Shown here piece by piece: positions 12,001 to 22,811 of a stretch of 51,521 bases of DNA (position 1 is the stretch's first letter; every line of letters starts with the position of its first letter). Below the pieces are notes generated by a model. That model was not told where the DNA came from. It saw only the letters and a program-made list of their open reading frames with translations, and did no database searches. The DNA comes from Beroe ovata. Taxonomy: Eukaryota > Ctenophora > Nuda > Beroida > Beroidae. Position numbers and translations under genes: made by a program. The stretch lies in contig CAMPET010000185.1 of assembly GCA_946803715.1 (NCBI GenBank), forward strand, positions 41,001 through 92,521, read 5' to 3'.

Positions 12001-12292
12001 GAGTGGGAACAAGCACGTGGCAGAGTGCAGAGATCAGTACACGTGGGTATGGAGGTCGCATACTGAAAAGGGTTAAAAATAGGTTTTAGATGCTGGAAAT
12101 TGAAGCGAGATGAAGTAAGAGTAGGATATGCTGTGAAAGAGAAGGAAGAGTTAAAAACAGTACCTTGGAAGCGCAAAACCGTCGACAATGTCCTAGCTTC
12201 AACGCGTAATCTCTGTCATCATTAGTGTGGGTCACCGACACGAAGAAGAAGAGAAAAGAGGCGTGATTTATCAATCGAAAAATAAAAATCAT
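9066..12292 (-). CDS. Receptor tyrosine kinase, single-pass, 1041 aa
   Basis: Two exons, 12164-12292 and 9066-12062, are separated by a 101-base GT-AG intron that happens to be open in frame. I start at the ATG at 12292 because it gives a signal peptide (MIFIFRLINHASFLFFFV). Then come a Cys-rich region (about residues 36-100), an ectodomain of unknown fold with many N-glycosylation sites, a TM helix near 450-477, and a kinase domain. Visible kinase motifs are RGNFGYIFEG (about 520), VALKILK with the beta3 Lys (about 550), IHRDLAADN (about 793), CDFGQ (about 818), RWTAPE (about 850) and a tyrosine-kinase-type DIWSYGVFMWEVFSMG. An insert of about 135 residues separates the kinase lobes' N-terminal part from the alphaE helix. 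A tail of about 100 acidic residues follows. The first Gly of the G-loop is replaced by Asp, and HRDLAARN reads HRDLAADN. I cannot place it in a bilaterian RTK class. The Cys spacing at the N-terminus loosely recalls the anosmin Cys box, which is only a suggestion. Confidence 0.95.
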
Positions 12293-12840
12293 ACCGTGAA
12301 AAGGGTCACTGGCTTTTGACTCTTTTCAAACGCAAGGAAATACCCCATACCGTTTCAAAGTAAATTAGAACGAAAATTTCAAAAATGTACATTGTACGTA
12401 GGTGCGTGTGGTTTAAGCTGTGTTCGCATGACGATATAATTTACGTGATAATAAGCTCGTATGAGATTTGCTATAAATGTGAAATCCTACACCATAACTC
12501 TGGCCTCACATGGGTGCAGCAAACGGGACATACATGTTCCGTGTTCACGTCAAGTCAAGATATCATTTGAAACACTGTCAAATTGAACGGCCTAGATCAA
12601 ACAAGCCTCATCTTTTAGGATACTGAAGATTTGGTTATCATTTTATGATGTCGATTGTCGAGCAGTCGATCAATTAAAATCTCTTAGCAATTCCCTAATG
12701 AGATCCATTGCATTAATGATTTAAGTGAAATCGGATTCTGTAGTGCTAGCTTATCAGATCAATGCTATAATTTGCCCGGAAAACTTGACGTTTACCAAAT
12801 TGTCTCAGCTCGATTTTCGACCATTCACTACACCAAGACA
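12293..12840. promoter_or_regulatory. Shared upstream region of two divergent genes
   Basis: The 548 bases between the start of the receptor kinase (-) and the start of the glycosyltransferase (+) must hold the 5' ends of both. The sequence is AT-rich. I see no clear TATA box or initiator that I would defend. Confidence 0.5.
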
Positions 12841-14460
12841 ATGAATCTGCATGGGATCGCCTCTCTTCTTCTTCTCTTCTCCCCCTTCTCCTCAACTCAC
12901 AACATCCTGATCATAACACCCTGGACAGGAACCCACTACTCCTTCCCCCTCAACATAGCAACCACCCTAGCAACCACAGGCGGACACAACGTGACATTCC
13001 TAGCGTTGCTACACGACCCACACGTACCGGTATCAGATCACGTGACCTACATTGTTGCTCAGAATATCTCCTCAGAAATCAGAGGGTTTGACCATCTGAA
13101 TAGAGTGGCGGTAGAATCTGGTGCCATGGATTCGCCTTCTGAGAGAATGATTTTTGCAAGCATAACCGGTAACCCCATGATAGCTGACGAAGTTTTGAAG
13201 CAACTAAAACTACGATTCGACTACATTCGCAGCGATGAGATGAAATTCCTCCTCGAGAGAGGAGACTTCAAGCTCCTTGTTGTAGAGGAGACAGTGTACC
13301 ATCCCGTCGCAATCCTGTCTCGGCGTTACGGCATCCCGCTCTTGACAGTCATCCCTGTTGTGGACCATCAACGAGAGAAGAATGAACAGAATTTACCAGT
13401 TCTACTGACGAGCGAGGCTTCGCAATTCCTGAACATAAGGGACAGGACCCCGCCCACCTTTGGTGAACGTCTCGGTTTGTTCCTCGAGTTGGGGAGCTTT
13501 GGGTTGAGATTTGTGACCAGAATGGTGGATATCATGGCAGATCACCTGTCAGAAGAGGATGGATTGAGTGGGATAACTGATCTGGATACAGTTACACAGC
13601 TGTATCTGATCAATGATCATCCAGCTCTATCATTTCCAAACCTCCAGGCACCAAACTCACTCAATATTGCGGGAATAGGCTTCAGTGAGGACTCTACTAC
13701 TCTCAATGAGGACATTCTGGAGTTTCTATCTTCTCAGAGAGATTCACCCAATAAGAAAGTGGTTTTAGTCTCATTGGGATCCCTGGCATTCTCATCTGAA
13801 CACTACAGCACTATGTTTGGAAGGGAGTTCCTCACCAAACTGACTGGTATTGAGGGTGTGTCTGTGATCGTTTACCACGCTGAAACATTCTCGAACATTC
13901 CAAACGTGTTCACGGCAGATCCCGCGCGGGTTGATTACCAAGCACTTCTGGCGACAGCAGGGATTCACCTTATTATCTCCTCCTGTGACAACTCAGATAA
14001 AGTGTTTGCTGTTCTACACAAGGTTCCCATCATTTGTATCCCGCTTTTTACCGATCAGTACTTCAACTCTCTGCTTGTCATGAGGCATGGGTTTGGGGAA
14101 ACACTTGTCAAAGAAGACTTCTCGCATGCCAAACTCAAAGAATTGGTTATGGAAATGGCGGGAAATTTGACACAGTATCGAGATAGGATGGCCGAGGCGT
14201 CCCGTGTAGTCCTGAACGCACCTTCCTCGTCGGAAGAGAAACTGGTGTTCTACACCAACTTACTCATGGAAAGAGGTAATTTGGATTATCTGAGGAACCA
14301 TGTTATCCTCAACCAGAGTGTGATTGAGATCTACAATCTGGATATTGTAGTGATGTTTCTGTTGACAGTAGCAGCGGTGTTTGTAGCTGCGTGGTTTACT
14401 GGTAAGAGGGTGGTGTGTTGGGTGGTGAAGAGGAGGGTAAAATCTGAGAAACTGGAGTGA
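12841..14460 (+). CDS. UDP-glycosyltransferase family (UGT) membrane protein with degenerate donor site, 539 aa
   Basis: A single exon codes for 539 residues, the usual UGT length. The start at 12841 gives a clean signal peptide (MNLHGIASLLLLFSPFSS). The N-terminal half keeps the family's acceptor-side His in GTHYSF (residue 32) and the GHNVTFLAL strand. The C-terminal half has the VVLVSLGS strand (about 306) and the PLFTDQYFNS motif (about 403). A TM helix near 500-520 and a basic cytoplasmic tail (KRRVKSEK) match the ER-anchored type I topology of animal UGTs. The oddity is the donor-binding signature: the usual W-x-PQ and HGG-x-x-S segment is replaced by sequence reading DYQALL and LIISSCDNSDK, and the usual catalytic Asp region reads VVEETV. 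The protein may use another donor, or be a non-catalytic UGT. It is divergent from the receptor kinase. Confidence 0.9.
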   Translation: MNLHGIASLLLLFSPFSSTHNILIITPWTGTHYSFPLNIATTLATTGGHNVTFLALLHDPHVPVSDHVTYIVAQNISSEIRGFDHLNRVAVESGAMDSPSERMIFASITGNPMIADEVLKQLKLRFDYIRSDEMKFLLERGDFKLLVVEETVYHPVAILSRRYGIPLLTVIPVVDHQREKNEQNLPVLLTSEASQFLNIRDRTPPTFGERLGLFLELGSFGLRFVTRMVDIMADHLSEEDGLSGITDLDTVTQLYLINDHPALSFPNLQAPNSLNIAGIGFSEDSTTLNEDILEFLSSQRDSPNKKVVLVSLGSLAFSSEHYSTMFGREFLTKLTGIEGVSVIVYHAETFSNIPNVFTADPARVDYQALLATAGIHLIISSCDNSDKVFAVLHKVPIICIPLFTDQYFNSLLVMRHGFGETLVKEDFSHAKLKELVMEMAGNLTQYRDRMAEASRVVLNAPSSSEEKLVFYTNLLMERGNLDYLRNHVILNQSVIEIYNLDIVVMFLLTVAAVFVAAWFTGKRVVCWVVKRRVKSEKLE

Positions 14461-16626
14461 GAAAGAGGTTGATCAGGTCGGGAAGAACACTATTCCATCA
14501 GTAATCGGTATCAGAGACATCGGTATCAAACATTGTCATGATCACGCTGTAAACATCCAGAGTTTATGTTGACCCACCCTAATATTTGATGTCATGTTAT
14601 TTTGAAGTTTGAATCCCAGTACTCACGTGTATTTCGGTGTCAAGCCGTGTGTACTCTCAGACGCTTCTTCATATCCATCGATTTGATTCATTGTAATTCT
14701 ATGTGAAATGTAATTAGTCTTATACAAAAATGATCTTATTAACCCAAAACTGCAAATTACTTCCACTAATTCAAAACGAATCAAGTCATGAAATCGCAAT
14801 GAAACACGAATGTTGAGTTCAGTTGATGAATGAGACAGATTTCATTGTTTTGGCACATGTAATATGCTATTTAAATAAATTAATTGTTCAAATACCGTGT
14901 ATAAAACAACCACATTTTACTCGATTTGAACCTTCTTTCAGTGGTTTTAGCTTTGAGGACGATCAAGAAAAGTTAAGATTCTAAACAACTTAAATGTAAT
15001 AGATATAAGAAGTATAAAATATGAGGGTTAAAATCGGGTTTAATTGCTATAAAGATGTGTGGGACCCATTATTACACTATGCTAAACATCCCAAGACTTT
15101 TTTCAAGATTTTCCCGAACATTCCACACCATCTCAATGAAAAATGCATTAGTAAATGAACGGCATTTTACCTCCAAACCCTCACATCATTCAGGCGTATA
15201 AATGTCTATCAAAATAACTTAATCAAAAATGGATAAATTCATTGATCCGCTTATGACTTAACAAATCTGTACCGGATTGCACCCAAACATTTCTATCATT
15301 TTAATTTTCAAATAGGAATAAGTGAGATTAAAATGAAAATCAGTGTTTGAACTGCATGATATATTGAGAGTTAAATTTTGAGAGTTTTTGATCTGTTCGA
15401 CCACGTGCAAGATACGCTATGAGTCACGTGTCAGCAAGATATGCTATGAGTGGCGAGGGAAGGAAGGGTTCCAGTTTAGAGACATTGGATGTGATCCCTG
15501 TCAGAATGCTCATCTTGCATAGTCGTTGTAGGGAGAATGGGTTGACAAACGCTGAAATTAATTGGGTTAAAAACTAGAAATCCTGTGTTCTCCAACCCAC
15601 AATTCCATAAGTTATGTCCATAAGTAAAAAATCCGATAAAAATATCAGATTTAAGTGAATTACCAGCTGAATGTCATTTGCTAACAAATTCTCCTCCGCC
15701 CTGTGGGCTAGCTTTATTTTGGGAATACGGCTGCTAGATTCCCACAAATCTAATTTAGTCAATCATCAAAACTATCGCAATCATGTTTATGATAATGAAT
15801 CAGCGGATTTATTCGATGTAGATTACGGGCGTTTCCATGAAATAGACATGGGTCGTGAAGAGGGCGTGAAACGATCGTGTGCGCGTCTGATAAACCTGCC
15901 GCGCGCCGGCCGATGCGCGGCTCAAAGCATTGCAGTATGCCTTTTTGCGGGTCAGCTCAAAATCGTTCGGTTTCGCGCGTTCCATAAAATATGTCACACA
16001 AGGCGACTAAAAATAACCCGATCCATTGTAACAGTCCTTCTAAAAAGTCACACTTGGCTCATGTAGTGATGCCCTATTGTTAAGGATAGATGAATACACG
16101 TAATGATATGCTTAATGTCCGTGTAAACAAGCCTATGCTTTCAGTAATGATTGAGCTATGATGCTTTCCCATCAAAGCTCTACTGTTCTTGGCTTGATAA
16201 TCTCAAAACACAAAGATGAGCAGCCTTTTTCATAATGTGCGAGCAAAGAAAGCAACAACCAAAACATGGACGTTAATCAAACTTTTGATGAAAATCAGTC
16301 AAATGCAAAGTTCGGGAACGTTTGAGAGATACAGTTATTAGATAACACGAAGCACCAGTAAGAACACATCATTGTATTGGAGCACTTAGTACATGCCACG
16401 GTGTGACTTAGATATGGGCTCGACCACTCCACTACTATAATAGCTGTACCGATGTACAGCTCATAGATTAGCATAGTAATCAAGGGACATATCAATGAAA
16501 CCCATCCTTAAATTTGTAGTGGTCACAGTTTGAATGTGCACACAGATACTCAAATTTTTTTATTCAAACACGGAACCCCAACCCTGACCTTCCGACCCTA
16601 ACATGTTTGTGGAGCTAGGCTCCTAA
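14461..16626. other. Intergenic, no gene seen
   Basis: AT-rich sequence. A short GC-rich patch at about 15840-15930 has GCGCGC runs similar in style to the foldback elements further right. Short open frames here have no coding character. Confidence 0.6.
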
Positions 16627-17890
16627 TTAGACATTACCTTGCACAATGGAACTGGTCACTGCTTGTCCATAGTGATCAACAAATCCGTACACTTGCTTAT
16701 CGGTAGAGTACACATTTAGAGCAGCAGGACCCTGACTTTTGCCATTGATTATGAAGTGAAGAGTACCGTCACTGGTTATTTCCATTCCCAGTTTGTCACC
16801 CTGTAACAAGACGTGTCAGTTGAGATGCAAGATGTGGCTTAATTGAAATATGAAAAAGCTGAGCTATTGAATATATGAAGCAAATAATCCCGAAATTTCG
16901 AAATAGAATAGTTGGTGAGTTCTTCAATATTAGGGAGTAGCTTTGGTTCTAACCTTGACGAGATCCTCCAAGTTAACACTCCCATATGATATTTTCAGGT
17001 CTTGGCCCACATGCAGAGAGAGGCTGGACCACACCCAGGAATGCGGCATGGCTGGTGAATACCTGATTCATGAGTTGTTACGGCTTCCGGTCATGAATAC
17101 ATAATGTACATTATCAAAGTCCAAAGCAAGCAATATAAGAAGTGTTACAGATGCATGTTATATCATATCAATGAATCATACAGGTATGTTATTTAATAAC
17201 CATGATATACTGGGAAAATATTCTCATTACATGCTGATGATCAAAGTATCTTTGAAGAATGCATAGGACGAAGGTCAAAGTTTTTATCTAGGTAAGCGGG
17301 ATGGTTTTTCATTCAAGGATGATAGAAATAACAGTAACCTTGGAGGTTGGAATCCATCTTTGAACTCTTCATCTGATATCATGATGACACCAATCTTAAA
17401 GCTCCCAGACCACCCTATTGCCAAATCTTGAGCCTGCATTTAGAAGCATTATGGATAATGAAAAAAACGCGACAAAAAGCGCATGTGATAGAATACTACT
17501 ATATGACTTGGAACACGAAATGCCATATTGAGGAGTTTCCCAATCATGTACTTCAAAGTTTACCTCAACAATGAACTTGGCATGGCCAGAGAGAGGCAAG
17601 GAAGTATATACAACACCATTATCATAGAACTTGGCTGCTTCTAGCCTTGTAGCAGTTTTGCTCTGATTACTTAACTTTATTCTTGCCCCGTGTATCCTGA
17701 AAGATTGATATCCAAATTACTATTGAATACAAAGCCAGTATCACTTTGACAAAATTTAACCCATAATAAAATTTGACATTGTAGATTCTCTCTGAGTTTC
17801 ACCTGTGGAAAGTAAACTGTTTTTCTGATTGAGCACTGCACTGAATTGACATGATAAAAGCTGTAGCTCCATAGATTAACCCTTCACATC
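16627..17890 (-). CDS. Neuralized homology repeat (NHR) protein, five exons, 5' end uncertain
   Basis: Exons in transcript order are 17803-17890, 17564-17696, 17339-17433, 16954-17062 and 16638-16800, all phase-consistent. They encode one NHR domain of about 150 residues: FHRIHGARIKLSN, a FYDNGVVYTSLPL block, WSGSFKIGV, the VNLEDLVKGDKLGMEI block, DGTLHFIINGKSQGPAA and VYGFVDHYGQAVTSSIV. NHR domains bind partner proteins and lipids in Neuralized-type E3 ligases and in NEURL4, which has several repeats. The last exon either runs on to an in-frame TAA at 16627 or splices at a GTAATG donor directly after 16638. I found no RING domain downstream on this strand, so this is not a canonical NEURL1. 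The first exon here starts in mid-codon, so at least one exon lies further upstream (see 19974-20512). Confidence 0.85.
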
Positions 17891-18679
17891 CTGCAAAAGT
17901 GGGCAGCTAGAATTTTGAGCATGAAAGAGGATGGTTTTTAAAAATGAAAGCATTATGGTGGAAACAACAGACAAGACATGATCAACTAGTAACTAGACTG
18001 AATCAACCAATTAGTAAAACTATTTACTAAAAATGCTTAAGATAGAGTCATTTGAAACAGATCCATAATCTTTATTGGAACTCTTTTAGGACCTGAGTTA
18101 GTGAGTTGGGGTAATTTACAAAACTGGCTCATTTAAACATGAAAGTACAAGAAATATTTAAGTCTGGAATGACAAGAAGAAGAAAGTACTTTGTTCATTA
18201 TGCGTGTGTCTTGTCTGTGATGCAAGATAATGTTCAATATAGCCTGAAAGACTATGTGAGACTTGCAAGTCTTTCCTTGATTTTGAATTACTTGCAAGCC
18301 TTGAATTACTTGCAAGCCTTGAATTACTTGCAAGCCTTTCCTATATTTCAAAGAAATTCTGCAAGTATTGTGAAGTTCCTGGACTTAGATGGATAATAAT
18401 AGAACCCTCAAAAGTACTTACTTAATGAAAAGATAAATTTCAGAAAAGAAAGATTCTTTTGAGACATCAATCTGCAAGTGTCTCAAAAGTGTCTATAAAA
18501 TTCACTCAAAACTAGATGGGTCCGATGGGTCTAAACAATATCAAAAAACAGCACCTCAAGCAGTCAGCAAAAAATTTGCTGACCGCTGATGTGTCCATGG
18601 ATAAAGGACGATCGATAGCAGTTCACAGTTTGATAACATCCAGCAATTATTCATGTTTAATTTTTAGCGCTGTTTTTTG
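17891..18679. other. Intron or upstream region of the NHR gene, no exon recognised
   Basis: AT-rich, with an 18-base tandem repeat at 18283-18336. I found no exon with the phase required to join the NHR exon at 17803-17890. Confidence 0.4.
18283..18336. repeat. 18-bp tandem repeat, three copies
   Basis: Three exact head-to-tail copies of an 18-base unit (ttgaattacttgcaagcc). Confidence 0.95.
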
Positions 18680-19504
18680 TTTATCTGGCGAATGGCGATG
18701 CTTGTACAATGTAGGATTTTACCGCTGATGCAAGCCGCAAAGCGGCTTGCGTCAGTTTGCTTGAGAACAAGTTGGCGCTTGAGAATAAGTTTGCGCCGCG
18801 CCGCGCGCGCAAAACGAATTTCTCGACAGGGTCTATCATCGATCGACTTTTCAGATGTTTCCTGACCTGTTTCTTGCGCGAGCGCACCTTCATCGAAGGC
18901 CGAAACAGGCCTGTTTCGGCCTAATTCGATGAAGGCGCGCGCGTCGCGCGCGATCCGAGAAACTGAGGTCAGATAAAATCTGACAACGTGAACGATCGAC
19001 AATTTTTTGTCCATTGTTTTTCGCGCGCGCCAGACTGCATGGCCATGGCAGACGCGCCTGGCGATGCTGAGCCCAGCTGACGCGAGCGGCGAGCCGCGAA
19101 GCGCCAGGATAATTTGCGGCGCGCGCGCAATGAAATTCTCGATAAGGGCTATCAATATCATCGACAGCCAAGCTGAAGTACAAAGTAGACGCCATCATCG
19201 AAATTTTGAAGGCAATCGATGGAGGCGCGCACCGCGCTGCAGTTGGCTGTCGTTGATGGCCCTTGTCGGCGCGGCATCTGCAGATGCATAGACAATTATA
19301 GACATGCTGCACACGATTTAAAACAGTGGACACTAGACTTGGAGTTGTCGATCGATGATAGCCCCTGCCGAGAATTTCGTTTTGCGAGCGCGGCTCAAAC
19401 TTATTCTCAGACTCGATAATATTCTATTATTCTCGGCTCTAACTTATTCTCAGCTGACGCAAGCCGCTTCGCGGCTTGCATCAGCGGTCTAGCATCGCCA
19501 GACA
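18680..19504. mobile_element. Foldback (MITE-like) element with long terminal inverted repeats
   Basis: The left end and the reverse complement of the right end share a terminal region of about 130 bases: TCTGGCGATGC-like termini, a subterminal hairpin (left 18725-18755, right 19453-19483, arms around CAAGCCGC), a GAGAATAAGTTTG block, a GCGCGC run, and a CTATCATCGATCG block. The interior is very GC-rich in an AT-rich neighbourhood and holds a perfect 24-base palindrome at 18898-18921. No transposase frame is present, so it would be non-autonomous. The family is not assigned; I could not define a target-site duplication with confidence. Confidence 0.75.
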
Positions 19505-19973
19505 AGACTTGGAGTCGAGTAGTGGACACTGGAGTCGAGTAGTAGTCCACTGGACAGATAATTTCTGCAAAGATTTTTGTTAGAAAAGAAACCCGAAGAT
19601 GGCCGCAATCACAAATCTGAATCAATTTTTATTTTCGAACATAAACAAGACGTACATCGCGATCGTACAACAATGCTAACTCCCAATGATCGCAGACATA
19701 AAGTGGATCAATGTCAGCAGTGTGAGTGAGTGTCTGAGCGATGCCCGTTCCTCAGGAACTTCCTGATCAGGGTGCAAGGGTGCACAGCGTTAATAAGAAG
19801 AGGCATCGCTCATTGATATTCATATCATTATCACGCTGCCTGAACCTCCTTGAAATTCAATTTCAACGAACTCCAAAATCTATCACACTCACTGTACCAG
19901 TACATTGCATCGTGGCAACTAAATAGTTGAACTTGAAAGCAGTCACTGCAACTAAATCAAAATGATCCTTTAC

Positions 19974-20069
19974 CTTGGTTCCGATGCAAAACCAAATACT
20001 GTATTCGAGTGATACATCAACATGATAGTGTGATATCTTCGACTTGAGTTCTTTACACTTACAGCGACC
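19974..20069 (-). CDS. Candidate exon upstream of the NHR gene
   Basis: A 96-base interval bounded by an AG acceptor and a GT donor, open in two frames (one reads KCKELKSKISHYHVDV). Neither frame joins directly to the exon at 17803-17890 in phase, so an intermediate exon would be needed. Listed as a candidate only. Confidence 0.3.
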
Positions 20070-20420
20070 CTGAAATAAGGTGGGGTTATTTAAGCATCAT
20101 CTCAATGTGTTTGTAATAGAATAAGAATATTGAGAGCGATTTAGAATAAGAAATAGCGAAATAGATCCATAAAACGACTGATCGCAACGCGCGCATTGCA
20201 GATTTCACTCTTCCAAAGTTTAGTGTTTATAAAATGCCCCAAATTTTGACTGTAGCCACACCCTAGTACTTGGAGTGAGTCACCCAGATGAGAACTGGTC
20301 CCAAAGTCAAGTGCTTTGACCACCGTTTCCCTTTCAGTTTCATATTCGCCCCAGATCCCAACTGGCATGTAGCTATCATTATCACTTATGACCTGTATCT
20401 AAATATGACTCCAAAATTAC

Positions 20421-20512
20421 CTCTCTCTGAATTCACTCGGATCTAGGAACCACCATGGTTCATCATCAGGCATGATCAAATTCCCTTTTGATAGTCTGAA
20501 TGAATCAGGCAT
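20421..20512 (-). CDS. Candidate first exon (MPDSFRLSKGNLIMPDDEPW)
   Basis: An ATG at 20512 opens a 92-base frame ending at a GTAATT donor. Acidic, Trp-rich sequence (DDEPWWFLDPSEF) looks coding. It ends in phase 2, which could join the NHR exon at 17564-17696 directly but not the one at 17803-17890. Whether it belongs to the NHR gene is unproven. Confidence 0.35.
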
Positions 20513-22811
20513 GATCAAATAGAATGAATGAACACTGGACAGTGGACAGAGGTCATTAAAGGAATTTTACAGAAAATAACACCCCTATAATTATTTGACA
20601 GGCTGCGTAACGCCACACTTATTATAGTTCACATCGACACACTATTATAGATCCTACTATAAAATCCCCCATGACAGCATGTATAAATATATATTACTGC
20701 ATTTACGTAGAAGTGGTATGGGGACGGTGGCTGGGGGGGAGAGCGTGACATTTGCCCATATATGAGATGATGATGGTCCCCCCCCCTTTGCTACGTGTGT
20801 GTCATGTGGGGGGAGTGAGTGGGCGGTGGCATAATCCACTGGAGTATTTTATATGCGAGATCCACTGAAGACTTTGGATTAATTTTTGAATGCGCGTCAC
20901 ATCATGGGATTAGGAATCTGTCGAGAACAATAGATTATATTTATCCTCCTTCTATATCTCTCGATGTATTTATATCACATTGTGCTCCCTCTAATTGTGT
21001 CCCCTCCCCCAAAGCATGTTTTCCACATATCGCTGAACAGTGGACTCCAAATATGCCCAAATAAGGACATATTTTCCCTCGTACGCGACGCTATAAGTGC
21101 GTGGGTCCATTAGATTTCGGAGCACCTTATTTGAGCATTTCGCAGCGCCACAATCAGCAAGTGGTTTAAGATGCTGCACTGATTTCATATATCTTTAATT
21201 CTGTTTTGCCTGTTCCTCTGAGCTCCAGAAAGTTTTTGAGAGCGCTGTTGCAGTTTTTGAATATGATTTATCGCAAAAAAGATTTAGAAACTTATTTTCC
21301 ATATGCTTTTGACTAGCATCATATTTCGATGCAGTGAAATGTAACATATCGGCATTCAATTGACGCCAGCTTTGAAAAATGCTAAATGAACATAGAAATT
21401 TGACCATTATTTATTTACTTGAAACTTGAAAGCTGCAAGGTGCAACGAAATTTCAATTTCATCAAATAATTCTCCTCAGCTTAAACCACAGAATGAAGTC
21501 GAAATTTTTGAGAAGTTTTTGAGGTCAGCATAAGATTAAGAGTCCATCAGAAAATGGTCCATCAGAAAAGTCTATAAAATGCCACGTGACAAATTTAACC
21601 TGCAGATTTGAACCTATGGTATGACGTTTCTTGTGAATGACGTTTTCCTTGCTGGATCGCAAGGTAGACGTAAGAACGGTTTTCCTCAAAGCCTCACTTG
21701 AAAACAGTGACGAACATCTTTGCCATATGATTCTCTGAGGTCTGAGTGAGAGGAAGAAAGAGAGAGCGAGACCCTATATTTCCCCTGTCTAATTCACAGG
21801 GAGTCGACATCTGCAATATATTGCAATTCTCAATTTATTATTATATACGCTGAGGAAGTCTTTACAGGTGACGCAAGAGCTATAAAATCTTGCGCGCGAT
21901 TTCATAGTGTAAACGAGAGCTCCTGAGCTGTAAATGTGTCACCGCGCGCTGTGCGTATATATAATTGTCCCCATCAGGCTATGCGCGCGTACGAACATAG
22001 AGTGATTAAGTCATTTGTGGCAATCTGTAATATATTGCTCAATCCTCACGTTTTTATAGCTGTCATTCATCATGATGATTTTGTGTGTGTGTGGGTAACT
22101 GCATGTGTGCTAGGTGTGTGACTTTGAGTATCTTAACGTCAATATCATATCGCCCGCGGTGATACATTGCCATTCAAACTCCGTGGGATTACAGTTTCTC
22201 ATGAGATTTTCAATTACTTTTTCGAGATGATTCCTAAGAATTCATCAGTTTTTTATGTATCATTAAAGAATTAACCCAGATTTGCTGCATTTGGATTGTC
22301 CACGATTATTTTGATTGCTTTCACTGGTGCTATAATATATAGTGCGAAAATACACCTCATGAGCTCAGTGTTCGTGTCTTTAGCTCGACCCTTTACTCAG
22401 CTTCACCTACATGACGTACCTGTCTCTCAGAATCAGAAACACCTCAGTAAAGTCCTTTACCTCCTACTTTTAATTCTTTTATCTATAGACCCGCAAATAA
22501 CATTCCCTCAATCACTAATCAGTACGCCGAATGCTCCCACTCGCACTCCCACTGCTCCCCTGCTCCCCCTGCTCCCCCTGCTCCCCCCAATGCGATGGCA
22601 GCTTCTCACACCGATTCTTGAGCAGTTCAACCTAAATACCCGCGGTAGCACCGACGAATATAGTATAATTATTGCGCGGGCACCGCCCTTGCGAAATTCA
22701 TAATCTGATTACCCGTTTCCCCTCTCTCCCTCCCCACTACTATAATATAGCACTGTAATATACAGCACTTCAGTTTGCGTTTCCCCCTCCCCCCTCGGAA
22801 TTGCTAATTAA
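20513..22811. other. Intergenic, no gene seen
   Basis: AT-rich with homopolymer G/C runs near 20728-20815 and a C-rich CTCCCC run near 22540-22590. The open frames present are low-complexity or show no coding signal. Confidence 0.5.

Noticed and set aside
12063-12188. Start of the receptor kinase at 12188 in the long continuous frame
   Set aside because: That start lacks a signal peptide and reads through an intron with good GT and pyrimidine-rich AG sites; splicing to the exon at 12164-12292 gives a signal peptide and keeps the frame.
12772-12840. A longer N-terminus for the UGT-like protein
   Set aside because: The in-frame sequence before 12841 begins with a non-ATG codon and would bury the signal peptide.
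15671-16066. 131-codon open frame
   Set aside because: No domain or coding bias, overlaps a GC-rich patch, and no splice or conservation support.
18664-19419. Several overlapping open frames of 60-165 codons in the GC-rich foldback element
   Set aside because: High GC removes stop codons by chance, the predicted proteins are Arg/Ala-rich with no domain, and they follow the inverted-repeat symmetry.
22296-22703. 135-codon open frame with a Pro/Leu-rich stretch
   Set aside because: Low-complexity CTCCCC repeats create the frame; nothing recognisable.
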